Source: Corynebacterium comes (GTDB lineage: Bacteria; Actinomycetota; Actinomycetes; Mycobacteriales; Mycobacteriaceae). From it: DNA of 64,000 nucleotides. Below the pieces are notes generated by a model. It did not search any database. It saw only the letters and a list, made by a program, of their open reading frames with translations, and had not been told where the DNA came from. Positions 16,840 to 25,443 of the stretch are shown here, piece by piece. Numbering within the stretch: position 1 is the first letter of the stretch; each line of letters starts with the position of its first letter. A program made the position numbers and the translations under genes. The stretch is from assembly GCF_009734405.1 (NCBI RefSeq), contig NZ_CP046453.1:2728001-2792000 (forward strand). The letters run 5' to 3'.

Positions 16840-18123
16840 ATGAACAGACGAAACTCAGCCGCGGAGGACCGACGCGTCATCGCCGCCACCACCATCGGAA
16901 CGGCGATCGAGTGGTACGACTTCTTCCTCTACGCCGCCGTCGCGGGTCTGGTGTTCAACCAGGTGATGTTCGGACAACTCGATGCGGGTGCGGCGACGAT
17001 CGTCTCCTTCCTCAGCGTCGGGCTGTCCTTTCTCTTCCGCCCGCTCGGCGCAGTCCTCGCGGGGCACTTCTCGGACCGGCTGGGGCGCCGCATCATCCTC
17101 ATGGTCACGCTCATCGCCATGGGCGGGGCCACCACGGCCATCGGGCTCCTGCCCACCTACGACTCGATCGGACTCGCCGCACCTCTGCTGCTGGTCTTCT
17201 TCCGCATCATCCAGGGCATTTCCGCGGGAGGGGAGTGGGGCTCGGCGGTGCTGCTGGCGGTGGAGCACGCGCCCGTCGAGAAGCGGGGCCTGTTCGGGGC
17301 GGGGCCTCAGGCCGGCGCACCTGCCGGACTGCTGTTGAGTTCGGGCATGCTTGCGCTGATGAATGTCATCGCGCCGGGGGACGCGTTCATCGAGTGGGGC
17401 TGGCGTGTGCCGTTCCTGCTGTCGATCGTGCTGATGTTCGTCGGCTGGTGGATCCGCCGTGGGGTGGAAGAATCCCCCGTGTTCGAGGAAATGACCGGCA
17501 TGGCCCACAGCCCGCTGCGGACGCTGCTGCGCGACCACTGGCGGAAGGTCCTCATCGCGGCGCTGGTGTTCGCCGGCAACGGCACGGTGGGTTACATGGT
17601 CGCCGGTGGCTACATCCAGAGCTACGCATCCACTCAGCTGGGCATGAGCCGGGGAACGGTGCTGTGGGCGGTGACGGGGGCGGCGGTGGCGTGGCTCGTG
17701 TCCACCGTCTTCGCCGGCGCGCTTTCGGACCGCATCGGGCGCAGGAAGACCTATCTCGGCGGCTTCGTCTTCCAGTTCCTCGCGGCGGCAGCGCTGTTCC
17801 CCCTGGTGGACATGCGGGAAACCGGGTGGTTGTGGGCGGCGATGCTCCTTCTGGGCGTGGCGCTGGGACTCACCTACGGCCAGCAGGCGGCGATGTACGC
17901 GGAGCTCTTCCCCACGCCGGTGCGTGGTTCGGGCACGTCGCTGACGTACGCCATCGGCGCCATCCTCGGCGGCGCTTTCGCGCCCACCATCGCCGCAGCC
18001 CTCGTGCAGTCCACCGGCTCGACGTACAGCGTCACCGTCTATCTCTGCGTTGCGACGACCATCGGGTTCCTCGCCGCCCTCTCCCTTCGGGACCGCACGG
18101 GGGTTCCCCTCACCGCAAACTAG
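16840..18123 (+). CDS. MFS transporter, metabolite:H+ symporter (MHS) family
   Basis: A 427-aa, 12-helix permease. The opening IAATTIGTAIEWYDFFLYA is the MHS-family signature (shikimate, alpha-ketoglutarate, proline/betaine carriers), and the loop 2-3 motif GHFSDRLGRRIILM and its loop 8-9 repeat GALSDRIGRRKTYL are intact. RIIQGISAGGEWGSAVLLAVEHAP is also characteristic. It would import an organic acid or osmolyte with protons; the substrate is not deducible. A TAATCT -10 box 8 nt before the ATG suggests a leaderless transcript. The stop codon is the first base triplet of an McbR-like operator for the next gene. Confidence 0.88.
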   Translation: MNRRNSAAEDRRVIAATTIGTAIEWYDFFLYAAVAGLVFNQVMFGQLDAGAATIVSFLSVGLSFLFRPLGAVLAGHFSDRLGRRIILMVTLIAMGGATTAIGLLPTYDSIGLAAPLLLVFFRIIQGISAGGEWGSAVLLAVEHAPVEKRGLFGAGPQAGAPAGLLLSSGMLALMNVIAPGDAFIEWGWRVPFLLSIVLMFVGWWIRRGVEESPVFEEMTGMAHSPLRTLLRDHWRKVLIAALVFAGNGTVGYMVAGGYIQSYASTQLGMSRGTVLWAVTGAAVAWLVSTVFAGALSDRIGRRKTYLGGFVFQFLAAAALFPLVDMRETGWLWAAMLLLGVALGLTYGQQAAMYAELFPTPVRGSGTSLTYAIGAILGGAFAPTIAAALVQSTGSTYSVTVYLCVATTIGFLAALSLRDRTGVPLTAN

Positions 18124-18136
18124 ACAGCTTGGTCTA
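18121..18136. promoter_or_regulatory. McbR-type operator and promoter
   Basis: TAGAC-N6-GTCTA at 18121-18136 matches exactly the motif bound in C. glutamicum by McbR, the repressor of methionine and cysteine genes whose effector is S-adenosylhomocysteine. Its left half also serves as a plausible -35 box (TAGACA), 18 nt before TATTCT at 18145-18150, so repressor binding would cover the promoter of the riboswitch transcript that begins near 18156. Confidence 0.65.
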
Positions 18137-18157
18137 GGGTCTGCTATTCTCGGTTCA

Positions 18158-18240
18158 CGATCAAGAAGCTCAGCCACACGGCCCCCGGCCGGCTGACTGG
18201 CAACCGCCACTCGTAGGACGGTGCCCCCGAGGGAAGATCG
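18158..18240 (+). promoter_or_regulatory. S-adenosylmethionine riboswitch (SAM-I/SAM-IV superfamily)
   Basis: Read by eye against the family: P1 pairs CGATC (18158-18162) with GATCG (18236-18240); P2 pairs CAGCC with GGCTG around a CCCGG loop; the conserved TGGCAACC follows at the P2/P3 junction; P3 pairs ACCG with CGGT, followed by the conserved GGTGCC and a CCGAGGGAAGATC tail able to pair with the P2 loop as the pseudoknot. This matches actinobacterial SAM-IV or SAM-I/IV-variant RNAs. A further GC hairpin (18242-18264) lies between P1 and the ribosome site and may be the expression platform. It controls the 117-aa gene at 18293. Confidence 0.72.
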
Positions 18241-18292
18241 GCCCCGCGCGAACACGCGGCGGGGAAGATACGAGCACGAGGAGATGACTCCC

Positions 18293-18646
18293 ATGACACA
18301 CGAATGCACCGGTTACAGCCCCGGCCATGCCGTCCACTGGATCCAGGCGGGGCTCACCATGAAGAAGCCCGGGGAGATCAAGAAGGTCTGCGCCCTGGCC
18401 CACGATGAGCACTGGCTCACCTTCGAGATGGACGGCGAGCTGCACCGGGTGTGGAACCATGACCCCGAGAAGGTGAAACGCTTCCACGACGCCGCCGTCA
18501 CCCTGCAGATGATCCCGAACACGGCCAGCACACCGTTGTTCTTCACCTCCGTGAAACTGCTGCGGATCCCGGTCGGCAGTGACGCCATGGATCTCTACCC
18601 CAGCTGGGACGGCCCCACCGACTGCTCCCGCCGCGAAGAACACTAG
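18293..18646 (+). CDS. Unknown 117-aa protein under SAM riboswitch and McbR-type control
   Basis: The ATG at 18293 (MTHECTGYSP) is 9-10 nt after an AGGAG ribosome site; an in-frame ATG at 18284 is too close to that site. The protein is soluble, without signal peptide or membrane helix, and rich in His and aromatic residues (HAVHWIQAGLTMKK, HDEHWLTFEMDGELHRVWNHD), with two Cys. I do not recognise the family. The double sulfur-type regulation (McbR operator plus SAM riboswitch) implies expression when SAM/SAH are low, pointing to a role in methionine, SAM or sulfur metabolism. Its stop overlaps that of the convergent dicarboxylate transporter by 3 bp. Confidence 0.75.
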   Translation: MTHECTGYSPGHAVHWIQAGLTMKKPGEIKKVCALAHDEHWLTFEMDGELHRVWNHDPEKVKRFHDAAVTLQMIPNTASTPLFFTSVKLLRIPVGSDAMDLYPSWDGPTDCSRREEH

Positions 18647-19854
18647 ACCGGCTCGGTGCGCTCCACCTCGCGGACCCTGCTCATCCGTCCCTTGGCGAAG
18701 CGGTTGACGATCAGCGCGATCGCACCATCACCGGTGACGTTCGCGGCGGTGCCGAAGGAGTCGATGGCAATGTAGGCCGCGATCATCAGGGCCACCTGCT
18801 CATCGGTGAAGCCCAGCATGGACGACAGCAGACCGACGGCCGCCATGATCGCTCCGCCAGGCACACCCGGCGCGGCAACCATGGTGACGCCGAGCATGAG
18901 GATGAAGCCGACGGCCAGGGCGGGGGAGACCTCGAGATCGGACATGTGGACGATGGCGAAGGCGAAGAGGGTGATCTTCACCATCGAGCCCGCCAGGTGG
19001 ATCGTCGCGCACAACGGGATGACGAACCCGGCGACGTTCTGGTCGACCTTGTTCTTCAACGTCGCGGCGTAGGTGACGGGGATGGTCGCGGCGGAGGATG
19101 AGGTACCCAGCGCGGTGGCGTACGCCGGCAGCATGTTCTTGAACGCGACAAAGGGATTGATTTTGGCCACTGCGCCGGCGACGCCGAACTGGAAGGCCAG
19201 GAACACGAAGGTCATCGCGATGGCGAGGATGATCACCTTGCCGAACACCTTGAGGGTGTCGGTGAGGTTGCCGTTCATTCCCATTGTCAGGAACATGCCG
19301 AAGATGAACACGGGCAGCAGGGGGATGACGAAGGAACCGATGACCTTCATGATCACCCGTTCCAGGTCCTGCGAAGCCTTGAGGAGAGTCTCCGACTTCA
19401 CGGCGGTCATGGCCAGGCCGACGCAGAACGCGAGCAGCAGGGCGGTCATCACCTCGAAGGGCGGGGGCATCTCGATCTGGAAGTAGGGGGTGATCGCGCC
19501 CTCGTCGATGTCGGAGATGCCGGTGTTCACGGACTCCTCGCCGAGCAGCGACGGGTACGCACTGATCGCCACCGCGTAGGCGAGCAGGCCCGCCAGGATG
19601 GTTGAGGCGTAGGCGATGCCCGTGGTGATGCCGAGCCACTTACCGGCGCCGCGCCCCAGGCCGGCGATGGCGGGGGTGATGAGCGCGAAGATGAGGACCG
19701 GAACGAAGAAGCCGAGGAAGTTGCCGAACAGGCTGTTGAAGGTGGCGAACACCCGGGCCAGCCACTCCGGGAAGAAGAAACTGCCGATGATGCCGAGGAT
19801 GACTGCGACCAGCACCCTGAACAACAGATATTGCGAGAGTCGCTTGAGGTTCAT
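18643..19854 (-). CDS. Dicarboxylate/amino acid:cation symporter (DAACS family)
   Basis: A 403-aa membrane protein with the DAACS topology: eight helices and two re-entrant loops. Visible signatures are FGNFLGFFVPVLIFALITPAIAGLG in the third helix region, the serine-rich ALGTSSSAATIPVTY hairpin of HP1, and the GVPGGAIMAAVGLLSSMLGF segment, ending with DSFGTAANVTGDGAIALIV, which is the conserved NVxGD cation/substrate site. It couples Na+ or H+ to uptake of glutamate, aspartate, serine or C4-dicarboxylates. The gene is convergent with the riboswitch-controlled gene and diverges from the SdpI-like gene 44 bp away. Confidence 0.9.
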   Translation of the reverse strand: MNLKRLSQYLLFRVLVAVILGIIGSFFFPEWLARVFATFNSLFGNFLGFFVPVLIFALITPAIAGLGRGAGKWLGITTGIAYASTILAGLLAYAVAISAYPSLLGEESVNTGISDIDEGAITPYFQIEMPPPFEVMTALLLAFCVGLAMTAVKSETLLKASQDLERVIMKVIGSFVIPLLPVFIFGMFLTMGMNGNLTDTLKVFGKVIILAIAMTFVFLAFQFGVAGAVAKINPFVAFKNMLPAYATALGTSSSAATIPVTYAATLKNKVDQNVAGFVIPLCATIHLAGSMVKITLFAFAIVHMSDLEVSPALAVGFILMLGVTMVAAPGVPGGAIMAAVGLLSSMLGFTDEQVALMIAAYIAIDSFGTAANVTGDGAIALIVNRFAKGRMSRVREVERTEPV

Positions 19855-19898
19855 ACCCCGAAATTTACCCCAGCATCCACGGACTACAATGATTCCCC

Positions 19899-20339
19899 AT
19901 GACCGTCATCGGTGTGATCCTGCTTGTCCTCGCCGTAGCCCTGCTACTGTTCGGCACCCTCTCGTGGGCGAAGAAGCTCCCGGGTAACCCGATCTTCGGC
20001 CTCCGGGTGCCGGAGGTCCGTAAGTCGAAGGCGGCGTGGGAAACCGCGCATGCCGTCGCCGGTCCGGTCTGGACCTTCGGCGGAGTGGCGCTGCTCTTCG
20101 GCGCGCTGATCTCCTTCATCGCGAGCGGCTGGATGTGGGTCCTGCCGGTCGTCTCGGTGCTGCTTGCCGTCGCCGCGCTCGGTGGCGGCGCCAGCGCCGG
20201 CGCCCGGATGGCCTCGCTTCTCGACGCCGAGGAGCACGCCGAAGGCGGCTGCGGGGAGAACTGCAACTGTGGCGCCCCTTCCCCCGAGGTGGACGTCGAC
20301 GCCCTGCGCCGCGCCGCCTCCCAGGCGGACCAGCAGTAG
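19899..20339 (+). CDS. SdpI-family membrane protein
   Basis: The 146-aa protein has an N-terminal helix, then WAKKLPGNPIFGLRVPEVRKSKAAWETAHAVAGPVW, which matches the SdpI/YhfL pattern (LPxNxxFGxRxPxTxxSxxxWxxxHxxaG), and two more helices. The C-terminal tail is cytoplasmic-like and contains a Cys cluster (GGCGENCNCGAP) not typical of the family. SdpI proteins confer immunity to a toxin in Bacillus, but here no toxin gene adjoins, so a general membrane role is more likely. It ends 1 bp from the convergent SulP gene. Confidence 0.8.
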   Translation: MTVIGVILLVLAVALLLFGTLSWAKKLPGNPIFGLRVPEVRKSKAAWETAHAVAGPVWTFGGVALLFGALISFIASGWMWVLPVVSVLLAVAALGGGASAGARMASLLDAEEHAEGGCGENCNCGAPSPEVDVDALRRAASQADQQ

Positions 20340-20340
20340 A

Positions 20341-21990
20341 TCAGTCCTCCCGGTGATCCTCCTGCCACTGACGGAGCACCGCTGACCGGTCGAGGCCGGC
20401 GTCCTCCAGTGCGGCGAGATCCTTCTTCTTGCCCCGGGCGGCCCGGAACTCGTCACCCAGATCCGCGATACGTGCCCCCTCCTTCACGGCGTCGGCCACC
20501 GTCGCGAACATCGGCACCTGCAGTCGCGCCCGCTCCAGGCCTTCAATGGTCGGCAGATTGGCGCGGGCGACGAGGAGATCGATGCCGTCCTTGGCTAGGG
20601 CGTCGACAAGCGAGGACAGCGCCTGCACGCCGGTGTAGTCGAGGTCGGTGATGGCGGCGGCGTCGAGAACCACCACCTTGTAGGGGCCGGAGTCCTCGAT
20701 CTCCTCATGCAGGCCGGACACGACGTAATCGGCGTCCGCGTACCAGATCGGCGCCTCCACCGACCAGACCAGCACGCCCGGGACCTGATGGGTCTCGATG
20801 CCGACGTCCACGGGAACCCAGTGGTTCGACTCAGGGATCAGCCCCTTGCGGTAAGCCAGCGGCCGGGCGGCCCGACGTGTGCGGTCCAGCAGAGTGAGCA
20901 GCACCGCTACCGCCACCCCCTCGGCGATGCCGAGCGTGACAACGAGCACGACCGTCAGCAGCGCGACACCGAACTCGGCACGGCTGTAGGCGAAGATACG
21001 GCGCAGCTCCTTCACGCGGATGAGAGTGAAGGCGATGTGCACCAGGACCGCCGACACCGCGGCCTCCGGGAGCAGAGGCACCAGGCCCCCACCGAAGAAC
21101 AGCACCAGCGCCACGAGGCCCGCCGCCACCAGTGACACGAACTGGTTCGTGCCGCGGGCGGCCTGGATGACCCGGGTGCGGGCGGGAGAGGCGTTCAGGG
21201 CAAAGCAACCGAAGAGCGCCGACACCGCGGACGCCACACCGATGGCCCCGATGTCACGGTCGAGATCGGGTCGGCCCTGACGGGTGGCGGCCTCGGTCGC
21301 ACCCGTCTGCACGGTGATCAACAGCGCAATGACCAGGGCAGTGGGCAGGAGTTGGACCGCCAGCCCCCAGGGGAGGGTCAACGGGGAGACGAAGGTGAAC
21401 ACCGTATCCACTTCCGCCAGGACGGCCACATCAAGCTTGAACAGACCCGTGACCGCAGCGGCCAGGATCAGTGCCAGAAGCGCGCCGGGCAGCCGGGGAC
21501 TGATCGCCTGGGTCACCAGGATGATCACCAGCACACCCGCGCTCAGCCCAGCGACGACCGGCCCGGCGAGCACCGTCTCCATCTGGCTGATCACGATGCG
21601 CAGGCCGATGCCGGCGAGCAGCCCGACGGTGACGGCGCGGGAGAGGAACTGGGTGATCCAGCTGCCCCGGATCAGGGCGACGCCGATGAGCAGAACAGCC
21701 ACCATCAGTGACAGCAGCGGCAGTGAACCATCCGCCGAGCCCACCACGAGGACACCGGCGGCGAGCAGGGGAGCGATGCTGGAGTCAGGCCCGACGTTGA
21801 TGATGCGGTGGGCGCCCACCGCCCCGAAGACCACGGCGCCGATGATGAAGCCCGTCAGGCCGAGACCGGGTTCCACACCGACGAGTCTGGCGATCGCCAT
21901 CACCTGTGGAACCGCGACGGCCGCGAGAGTTGAACCGGCGAGCAGGGTGGTGGTTGAGGCGCGCGGGGTCATGCTCTCTGAATACCCCAT
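20341..21990 (-). CDS. SulP-family anion permease with STAS domain
   Basis: A 549-aa SulP transporter: about ten or more helices, with GPDSSIAPLLAAG in the substrate region and a C-terminal STAS domain (APIWYADADYVVSGLHEEIEDSGPYKVVVLDAAAITDLDYTGVQALSSLVDAL) that regulates such carriers. SulP proteins take up sulfate, bicarbonate or dicarboxylates. An internal ATG at 21972 (MTPRAST) is an alternative start; neither has a strong ribosome site. The N-terminus begins close to the first helix, so a short N-terminal cytoplasmic domain is missing or reduced. The gene diverges from trpL. Confidence 0.87.
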   Translation of the reverse strand: MGYSESMTPRASTTTLLAGSTLAAVAVPQVMAIARLVGVEPGLGLTGFIIGAVVFGAVGAHRIINVGPDSSIAPLLAAGVLVVGSADGSLPLLSLMVAVLLIGVALIRGSWITQFLSRAVTVGLLAGIGLRIVISQMETVLAGPVVAGLSAGVLVIILVTQAISPRLPGALLALILAAAVTGLFKLDVAVLAEVDTVFTFVSPLTLPWGLAVQLLPTALVIALLITVQTGATEAATRQGRPDLDRDIGAIGVASAVSALFGCFALNASPARTRVIQAARGTNQFVSLVAAGLVALVLFFGGGLVPLLPEAAVSAVLVHIAFTLIRVKELRRIFAYSRAEFGVALLTVVLVVTLGIAEGVAVAVLLTLLDRTRRAARPLAYRKGLIPESNHWVPVDVGIETHQVPGVLVWSVEAPIWYADADYVVSGLHEEIEDSGPYKVVVLDAAAITDLDYTGVQALSSLVDALAKDGIDLLVARANLPTIEGLERARLQVPMFATVADAVKEGARIADLGDEFRAARGKKKDLAALEDAGLDRSAVLRQWQEDHRED

Positions 21991-22035
21991 CGGGAGGAGT
22001 TGCGTCGGGGCGGAAGGGAGATTAACGTCTGTGAC

Positions 22036-22086
22036 GTGAACAACTCGACTTCAACTCGAAGCACCCAGTGGTGGTGGCGCGCTTAA
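22036..22086 (+). CDS. trpL: trp operon leader peptide
   Basis: A GTG-started 16-codon frame reads MNNSTSTRSTQWWWRA, with three tandem Trp codons at 22069-22077 just before the stop. No ribosome site precedes it; a weak promoter (TTGCGT 22000-22005, TAACGT 22023-22028) would place transcription start at the GTG, that is, a leaderless leader peptide. The Trp codons and downstream GTGGC/GCCAC pairing form the ribosome-stalling sensor for attenuation of trpE and the following genes. Confidence 0.88.
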   Translation: MNNSTSTRSTQWWWRA

Positions 22087-22117
22087 TCGGCGAGCCACAC
22101 GTGTTGCACTCAATCTC

Positions 22118-22162
22118 AGGCCCGCCGGCTTCCCCAGGAAGCGCTGCGGGCCTTGTATCTTT
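22118..22162 (+). terminator. trp attenuator
   Basis: AGGCCCGC (22118-22125) pairs with GCGGGCCT (22146-22153), with an inner GCTTCC/GGAAGC stem, followed by the T-rich TGTATCTTT. It ends about 60 bp before trpE. The strand that pairs with the Trp-codon hairpin lies at about 22088-22105, so stalling at the Trp codons would free trpE transcription. Confidence 0.85.
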
Positions 22163-22223
22163 CTCGGGTACACCACCTGGCCGGCAGCGGGAAACCAACA
22201 CCCCAGGAAAGTAGAATGACCCG

Positions 22224-23777
22224 ATGACGAGTAGTTCCCCGCCCGTGGTGCTCACCCGCGAAGTCCGCTATCACGCGGACGCCTCCGGACTCTTCGCCCA
22301 TCTCGGCGGCACCACCACCCAGGATTCCGTCCTTCTGGAGTCGGCCGACATCACCACCCGGTCAGGCATCTCCTCCGTCGCGGTCCTCACCTCCTCGGTA
22401 CGACTGACCTGTACCGGCCACTCGGTGACCGCGACGCCGCTGACGGCCTCGGGTGAGATGATCGTCGAGAAGCTCAACGCACAGCTGGCCGACTACGGCC
22501 GCGGCACCTTCAAGTTCCCGCGGACCGACGCCGTCGAGGAACGCGAACGCCTCACGGCCGTCAGCCCCGTCGAGCCGCTACGCGCCCTGACCCGGGACGC
22601 AGGTTACGAGGACCCCACACACACGCTGCCCATGCTCGCCGGCGGCATCGCCTTCGACTTCCTGGAGACCTTCGAGGAGCTGCCCGCGGTGGGGGAGGGG
22701 ACCAACACCTACCCGGACTACCAGTTCGTGCTGGCCGAGATCGTGCTCACCATCAACCACGGATCACAGACCGCACACCTCACCGGAGTCTCCCTCGATG
22801 AGGCGGATCTCTCTGCCCGGCTCGAAGAACTCGCCGCACTTATCGACGCCGCCGAGCACAGCTACGAGCCGGAGCACCACCCCGAGGACGTCCTGAAGGT
22901 CACCGCCGACATCCCCGACGCGGAGTTCCGCGAGCAGGTGGTCGCCCTCAAGCAGAACATCTACGACGGCGACATCTACCAGGTTGTCCCGGCACGCACC
23001 TTCACCGCGCCCTGCCCCGACGCCTTCGCCGCCTACCGCCAGCTGCGCGAAACCAACCCCAGCCCGTACATGTTCTACCAGCGGGGCATCGGCACCAACG
23101 GTCGCCCCTACGAGCTCTTCGGCGCCTCACCCGAGTCCAACCTGAAGTTCGACTCCACCACCCGCGAAGTGCAGCTCTACCCCATCGCCGGCACCCGCCC
23201 CCGCGGCATGAACCCGGACGGCTCCATCAACGACGAGCTGGACATCCGCATGGAGCTGGAACTGCGTACCGACGCCAAGGAGATCGCCGAGCACACCATG
23301 CTCGTCGACCTCGCCCGCAACGACCTCGCCCGCGTCGCCGTGCCCGCCACCCGCCGGGTCGCCGACCTGCTGCAGGTGGACCGCTACTCCCGCGTCATGC
23401 ACCTCGTCTCCCGCGTCACCGCCACGCTCGACCCCGAACTGGACGCCCTCGACGCCTACCGCGCCTGCATGAACATGGGCACGCTGTCCGGCGCGCCGAA
23501 GATCCGGGCGATGGAGCTGCTGCGCGGCGTCGAGAAGCGACGCCGGGGTTCCTACGGCGGTGCCATCGGGTACCTCCGGGGCAACGGCGACATGGACAAC
23601 TGCATCGTCATCCGCTCCGCCTTCGTCCAGGACGGCGTCGCCTCCGTCCAGGCCGGCGCCGGCGTGGTCCGCGACTCCAACCCGCAGGCCGAGGCCGACG
23701 AAACCCTGCACAAGGCCTACGCCGTGCTCAACGCCATCGCGCTCGCCGCGGATTCCACCCTGGAGGTCATCCGATGA
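22224..23777 (+). CDS. trpE: Anthranilate synthase component I
   Basis: The 517-aa subunit converts chorismate with ammonia to anthranilate. The N-terminal VLLESADI carries the LLES feedback motif that binds tryptophan, and the C-terminal half has the chorismate-binding signatures IYQVVPARTF, PIAGTRPRG, DLARNDL and TLSGAPKIRAMELL. The ATG at 22224 is 12 nt after an AGGAAAG site, slightly long. It is the first structural gene of the attenuated trp operon and overlaps trpG by 4 bp (ATGA). Confidence 0.98.
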   Translation: MTSSSPPVVLTREVRYHADASGLFAHLGGTTTQDSVLLESADITTRSGISSVAVLTSSVRLTCTGHSVTATPLTASGEMIVEKLNAQLADYGRGTFKFPRTDAVEERERLTAVSPVEPLRALTRDAGYEDPTHTLPMLAGGIAFDFLETFEELPAVGEGTNTYPDYQFVLAEIVLTINHGSQTAHLTGVSLDEADLSARLEELAALIDAAEHSYEPEHHPEDVLKVTADIPDAEFREQVVALKQNIYDGDIYQVVPARTFTAPCPDAFAAYRQLRETNPSPYMFYQRGIGTNGRPYELFGASPESNLKFDSTTREVQLYPIAGTRPRGMNPDGSINDELDIRMELELRTDAKEIAEHTMLVDLARNDLARVAVPATRRVADLLQVDRYSRVMHLVSRVTATLDPELDALDAYRACMNMGTLSGAPKIRAMELLRGVEKRRRGSYGGAIGYLRGNGDMDNCIVIRSAFVQDGVASVQAGAGVVRDSNPQAEADETLHKAYAVLNAIALAADSTLEVIR

Positions 23778-24418
23778 CGCACATCGTTCTCATCGACAAC
23801 CACGACAGCTTCGTCTACAACCTCGTCGACGCTTTCGCCGAGGCCGGATACCGCTGCACCGTCTTCCGTAACACCGTCGCCGTCGAGGACGTGCTCGCAG
23901 CGGAACCCGACCTGATCTGCCTCTCGCCCGGCCCCGGCTACCCGGCGGACGCGGGCAACATGATGCAGATCCTCGGCCGCGTGCTCGGCGAGATCCCGCT
24001 GCTGGGCATCTGCCTCGGCTTCCAGGCACTGCTCGAACACCACGGCGGTACGGTGGAACCCTGCGGCCCCGTCCACGGCGTCTCCGTCCCGATGACGCTC
24101 ACCGACGCCGGAGTCGAGCATCCCGTCTTCGCCGGACTGGCCCTCGACGCCGGTCTGCCCGGCGTCGTCGCCCGCCTCGTACCCGTCGCCCGCTACCACT
24201 CCCTCGGCTGCCTTGCGGCTCCCGCAGGGCTGCGGTCGCTGGCGACGACGGAGACCGAGATCGGTGACGTCGTCATGGCGGCCGAGACCGAGAACGGTAT
24301 GGCGATCGGCCTGCAGTTCCACCCGGAGAGCGTTCTCAGCCCGACGGGTCCGATCATCCTGGCGCGCTGCGTCGAACAACTTCTCCCCATTTCCCGGAAA
24401 GAGGATTCCCGCCGATGA
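23774..24418 (+). CDS. trpG: Anthranilate synthase component II (glutamine amidotransferase)
   Basis: A 214-aa class I glutamine amidotransferase. The nucleophile Cys is in LLGICLGFQALLEHHGG and the His-Glu pair in LQFHPESVLS; SPGPGYPADAGNM forms the oxyanion region. It supplies ammonia from glutamine to TrpE. It overlaps trpE and trpD by 4 bp each (ATGA), so translation of the three is coupled. It is separate from trpD, unlike the enterobacterial TrpGD fusion. Confidence 0.97.
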   Translation: MTHIVLIDNHDSFVYNLVDAFAEAGYRCTVFRNTVAVEDVLAAEPDLICLSPGPGYPADAGNMMQILGRVLGEIPLLGICLGFQALLEHHGGTVEPCGPVHGVSVPMTLTDAGVEHPVFAGLALDAGLPGVVARLVPVARYHSLGCLAAPAGLRSLATTETEIGDVVMAAETENGMAIGLQFHPESVLSPTGPIILARCVEQLLPISRKEDSRR

Positions 24419-25443
24419 CCCACCCCGATACCCTCCAGGTGCTCATCAAGTACCTGGACAAGAAGACCCCGACCGTCGAGGAGGCCGTGGAGGTCTTCAC
24501 CCCGATGACCATCGGCGAATACGACGACGTCCATATCGCGGCCCTCCTGGCCACCATCCGCACCCGCGGCGAAGCCTTCGCCGACATCGCCGGCGCAGCC
24601 AAGGCCTTCCTCAACGCGGGTCGCCCCTTCCCGGTCTCCGGCAAGGGCGTGCTCGACACCGCCGGCACGGGTGGCGACGGCGCCAACACCATCAACATCA
24701 CCACCGGGGCATCGCTGGTCGCCGCCGCCGGTGGCCTCAAAGTGGTCAAGCACGGCAATCGCTCCGTGTCCTCCAAGTCCGGTTCCGCGGACGTGCTCGA
24801 GGCCCTGAACATCCCGCTGGATCTCGACCCGGAGCGTGCCCAGCGTCAGTTCGAGGCCGCCAACTTCACCTTCCTCTTCGCCCCGGCCTACAACCCTGCC
24901 ATCGCCCACGCGCAGCCGGTGCGCAAGGCCCTGCGGATTCCCACCATCTTCAATGTGCTCGGCCCGCTGCTCTCCCCGGTACGCCCCGAGTTCCAGATCA
25001 TGGGCGTGGCCAACCCGGCGCAGGGCCAGATGATCGCCGAGGTCTTCCGCGAACTCGGCCGCTCCCGGGCACTGGTCGTCCACGGCTCCGGCACCGACGA
25101 GATCGCCGTCCACGGACCCACCGACATATGGGAACTCAAGGAGGACGGCGACATCATCTTCTATCAGGTGACGCCGGAGGAACTGGGCGTCGAGAAGTGC
25201 GAACTCGCCGATCTCGTAGGAGGCGACGGCGAGGAGAACGCCGTCCACATGCGCGCCATCTTCGACGGCACGGGCCCGGCCGCGCACCGCAACGCCGTGG
25301 CCGTGAACGCAGGCGCGATGTTCTACCTGAACTCACGCGTCGACTCGCTGCGCGAGGGCACCGAGCTCGCGCAGAAGCTCATCTCGGACGGCACTGTCCG
25401 GGAATGGCTCGCCAAGCACGAAGGGACCGACTATGGCGCATAA
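24415..25443 (+). CDS. trpD: Anthranilate phosphoribosyltransferase
   Basis: The 342-aa enzyme joins anthranilate to PRPP. The glycine-rich GTGGDGANTINITTGASLVAAAGG binds PRPP and KHGNRSVSSKSGSADVLEAL is the second conserved loop, both complete. GPLLSPVRPEFQIMGV closes the anthranilate site. The start ATG at 24415 overlaps trpG, and the 3' end overlaps trpC by 11 bp. Confidence 0.97.
   Translation: MTHPDTLQVLIKYLDKKTPTVEEAVEVFTPMTIGEYDDVHIAALLATIRTRGEAFADIAGAAKAFLNAGRPFPVSGKGVLDTAGTGGDGANTINITTGASLVAAAGGLKVVKHGNRSVSSKSGSADVLEALNIPLDLDPERAQRQFEAANFTFLFAPAYNPAIAHAQPVRKALRIPTIFNVLGPLLSPVRPEFQIMGVANPAQGQMIAEVFRELGRSRALVVHGSGTDEIAVHGPTDIWELKEDGDIIFYQVTPEELGVEKCELADLVGGDGEENAVHMRAIFDGTGPAAHRNAVAVNAGAMFYLNSRVDSLREGTELAQKLISDGTVREWLAKHEGTDYGA

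Noticed and set aside
22216..22227. Three-codon mini-ORF (ATG ACC CGA TGA) overlapping the trpE start
   Set aside because: Could in principle couple to trpE but is too short to distinguish from chance.
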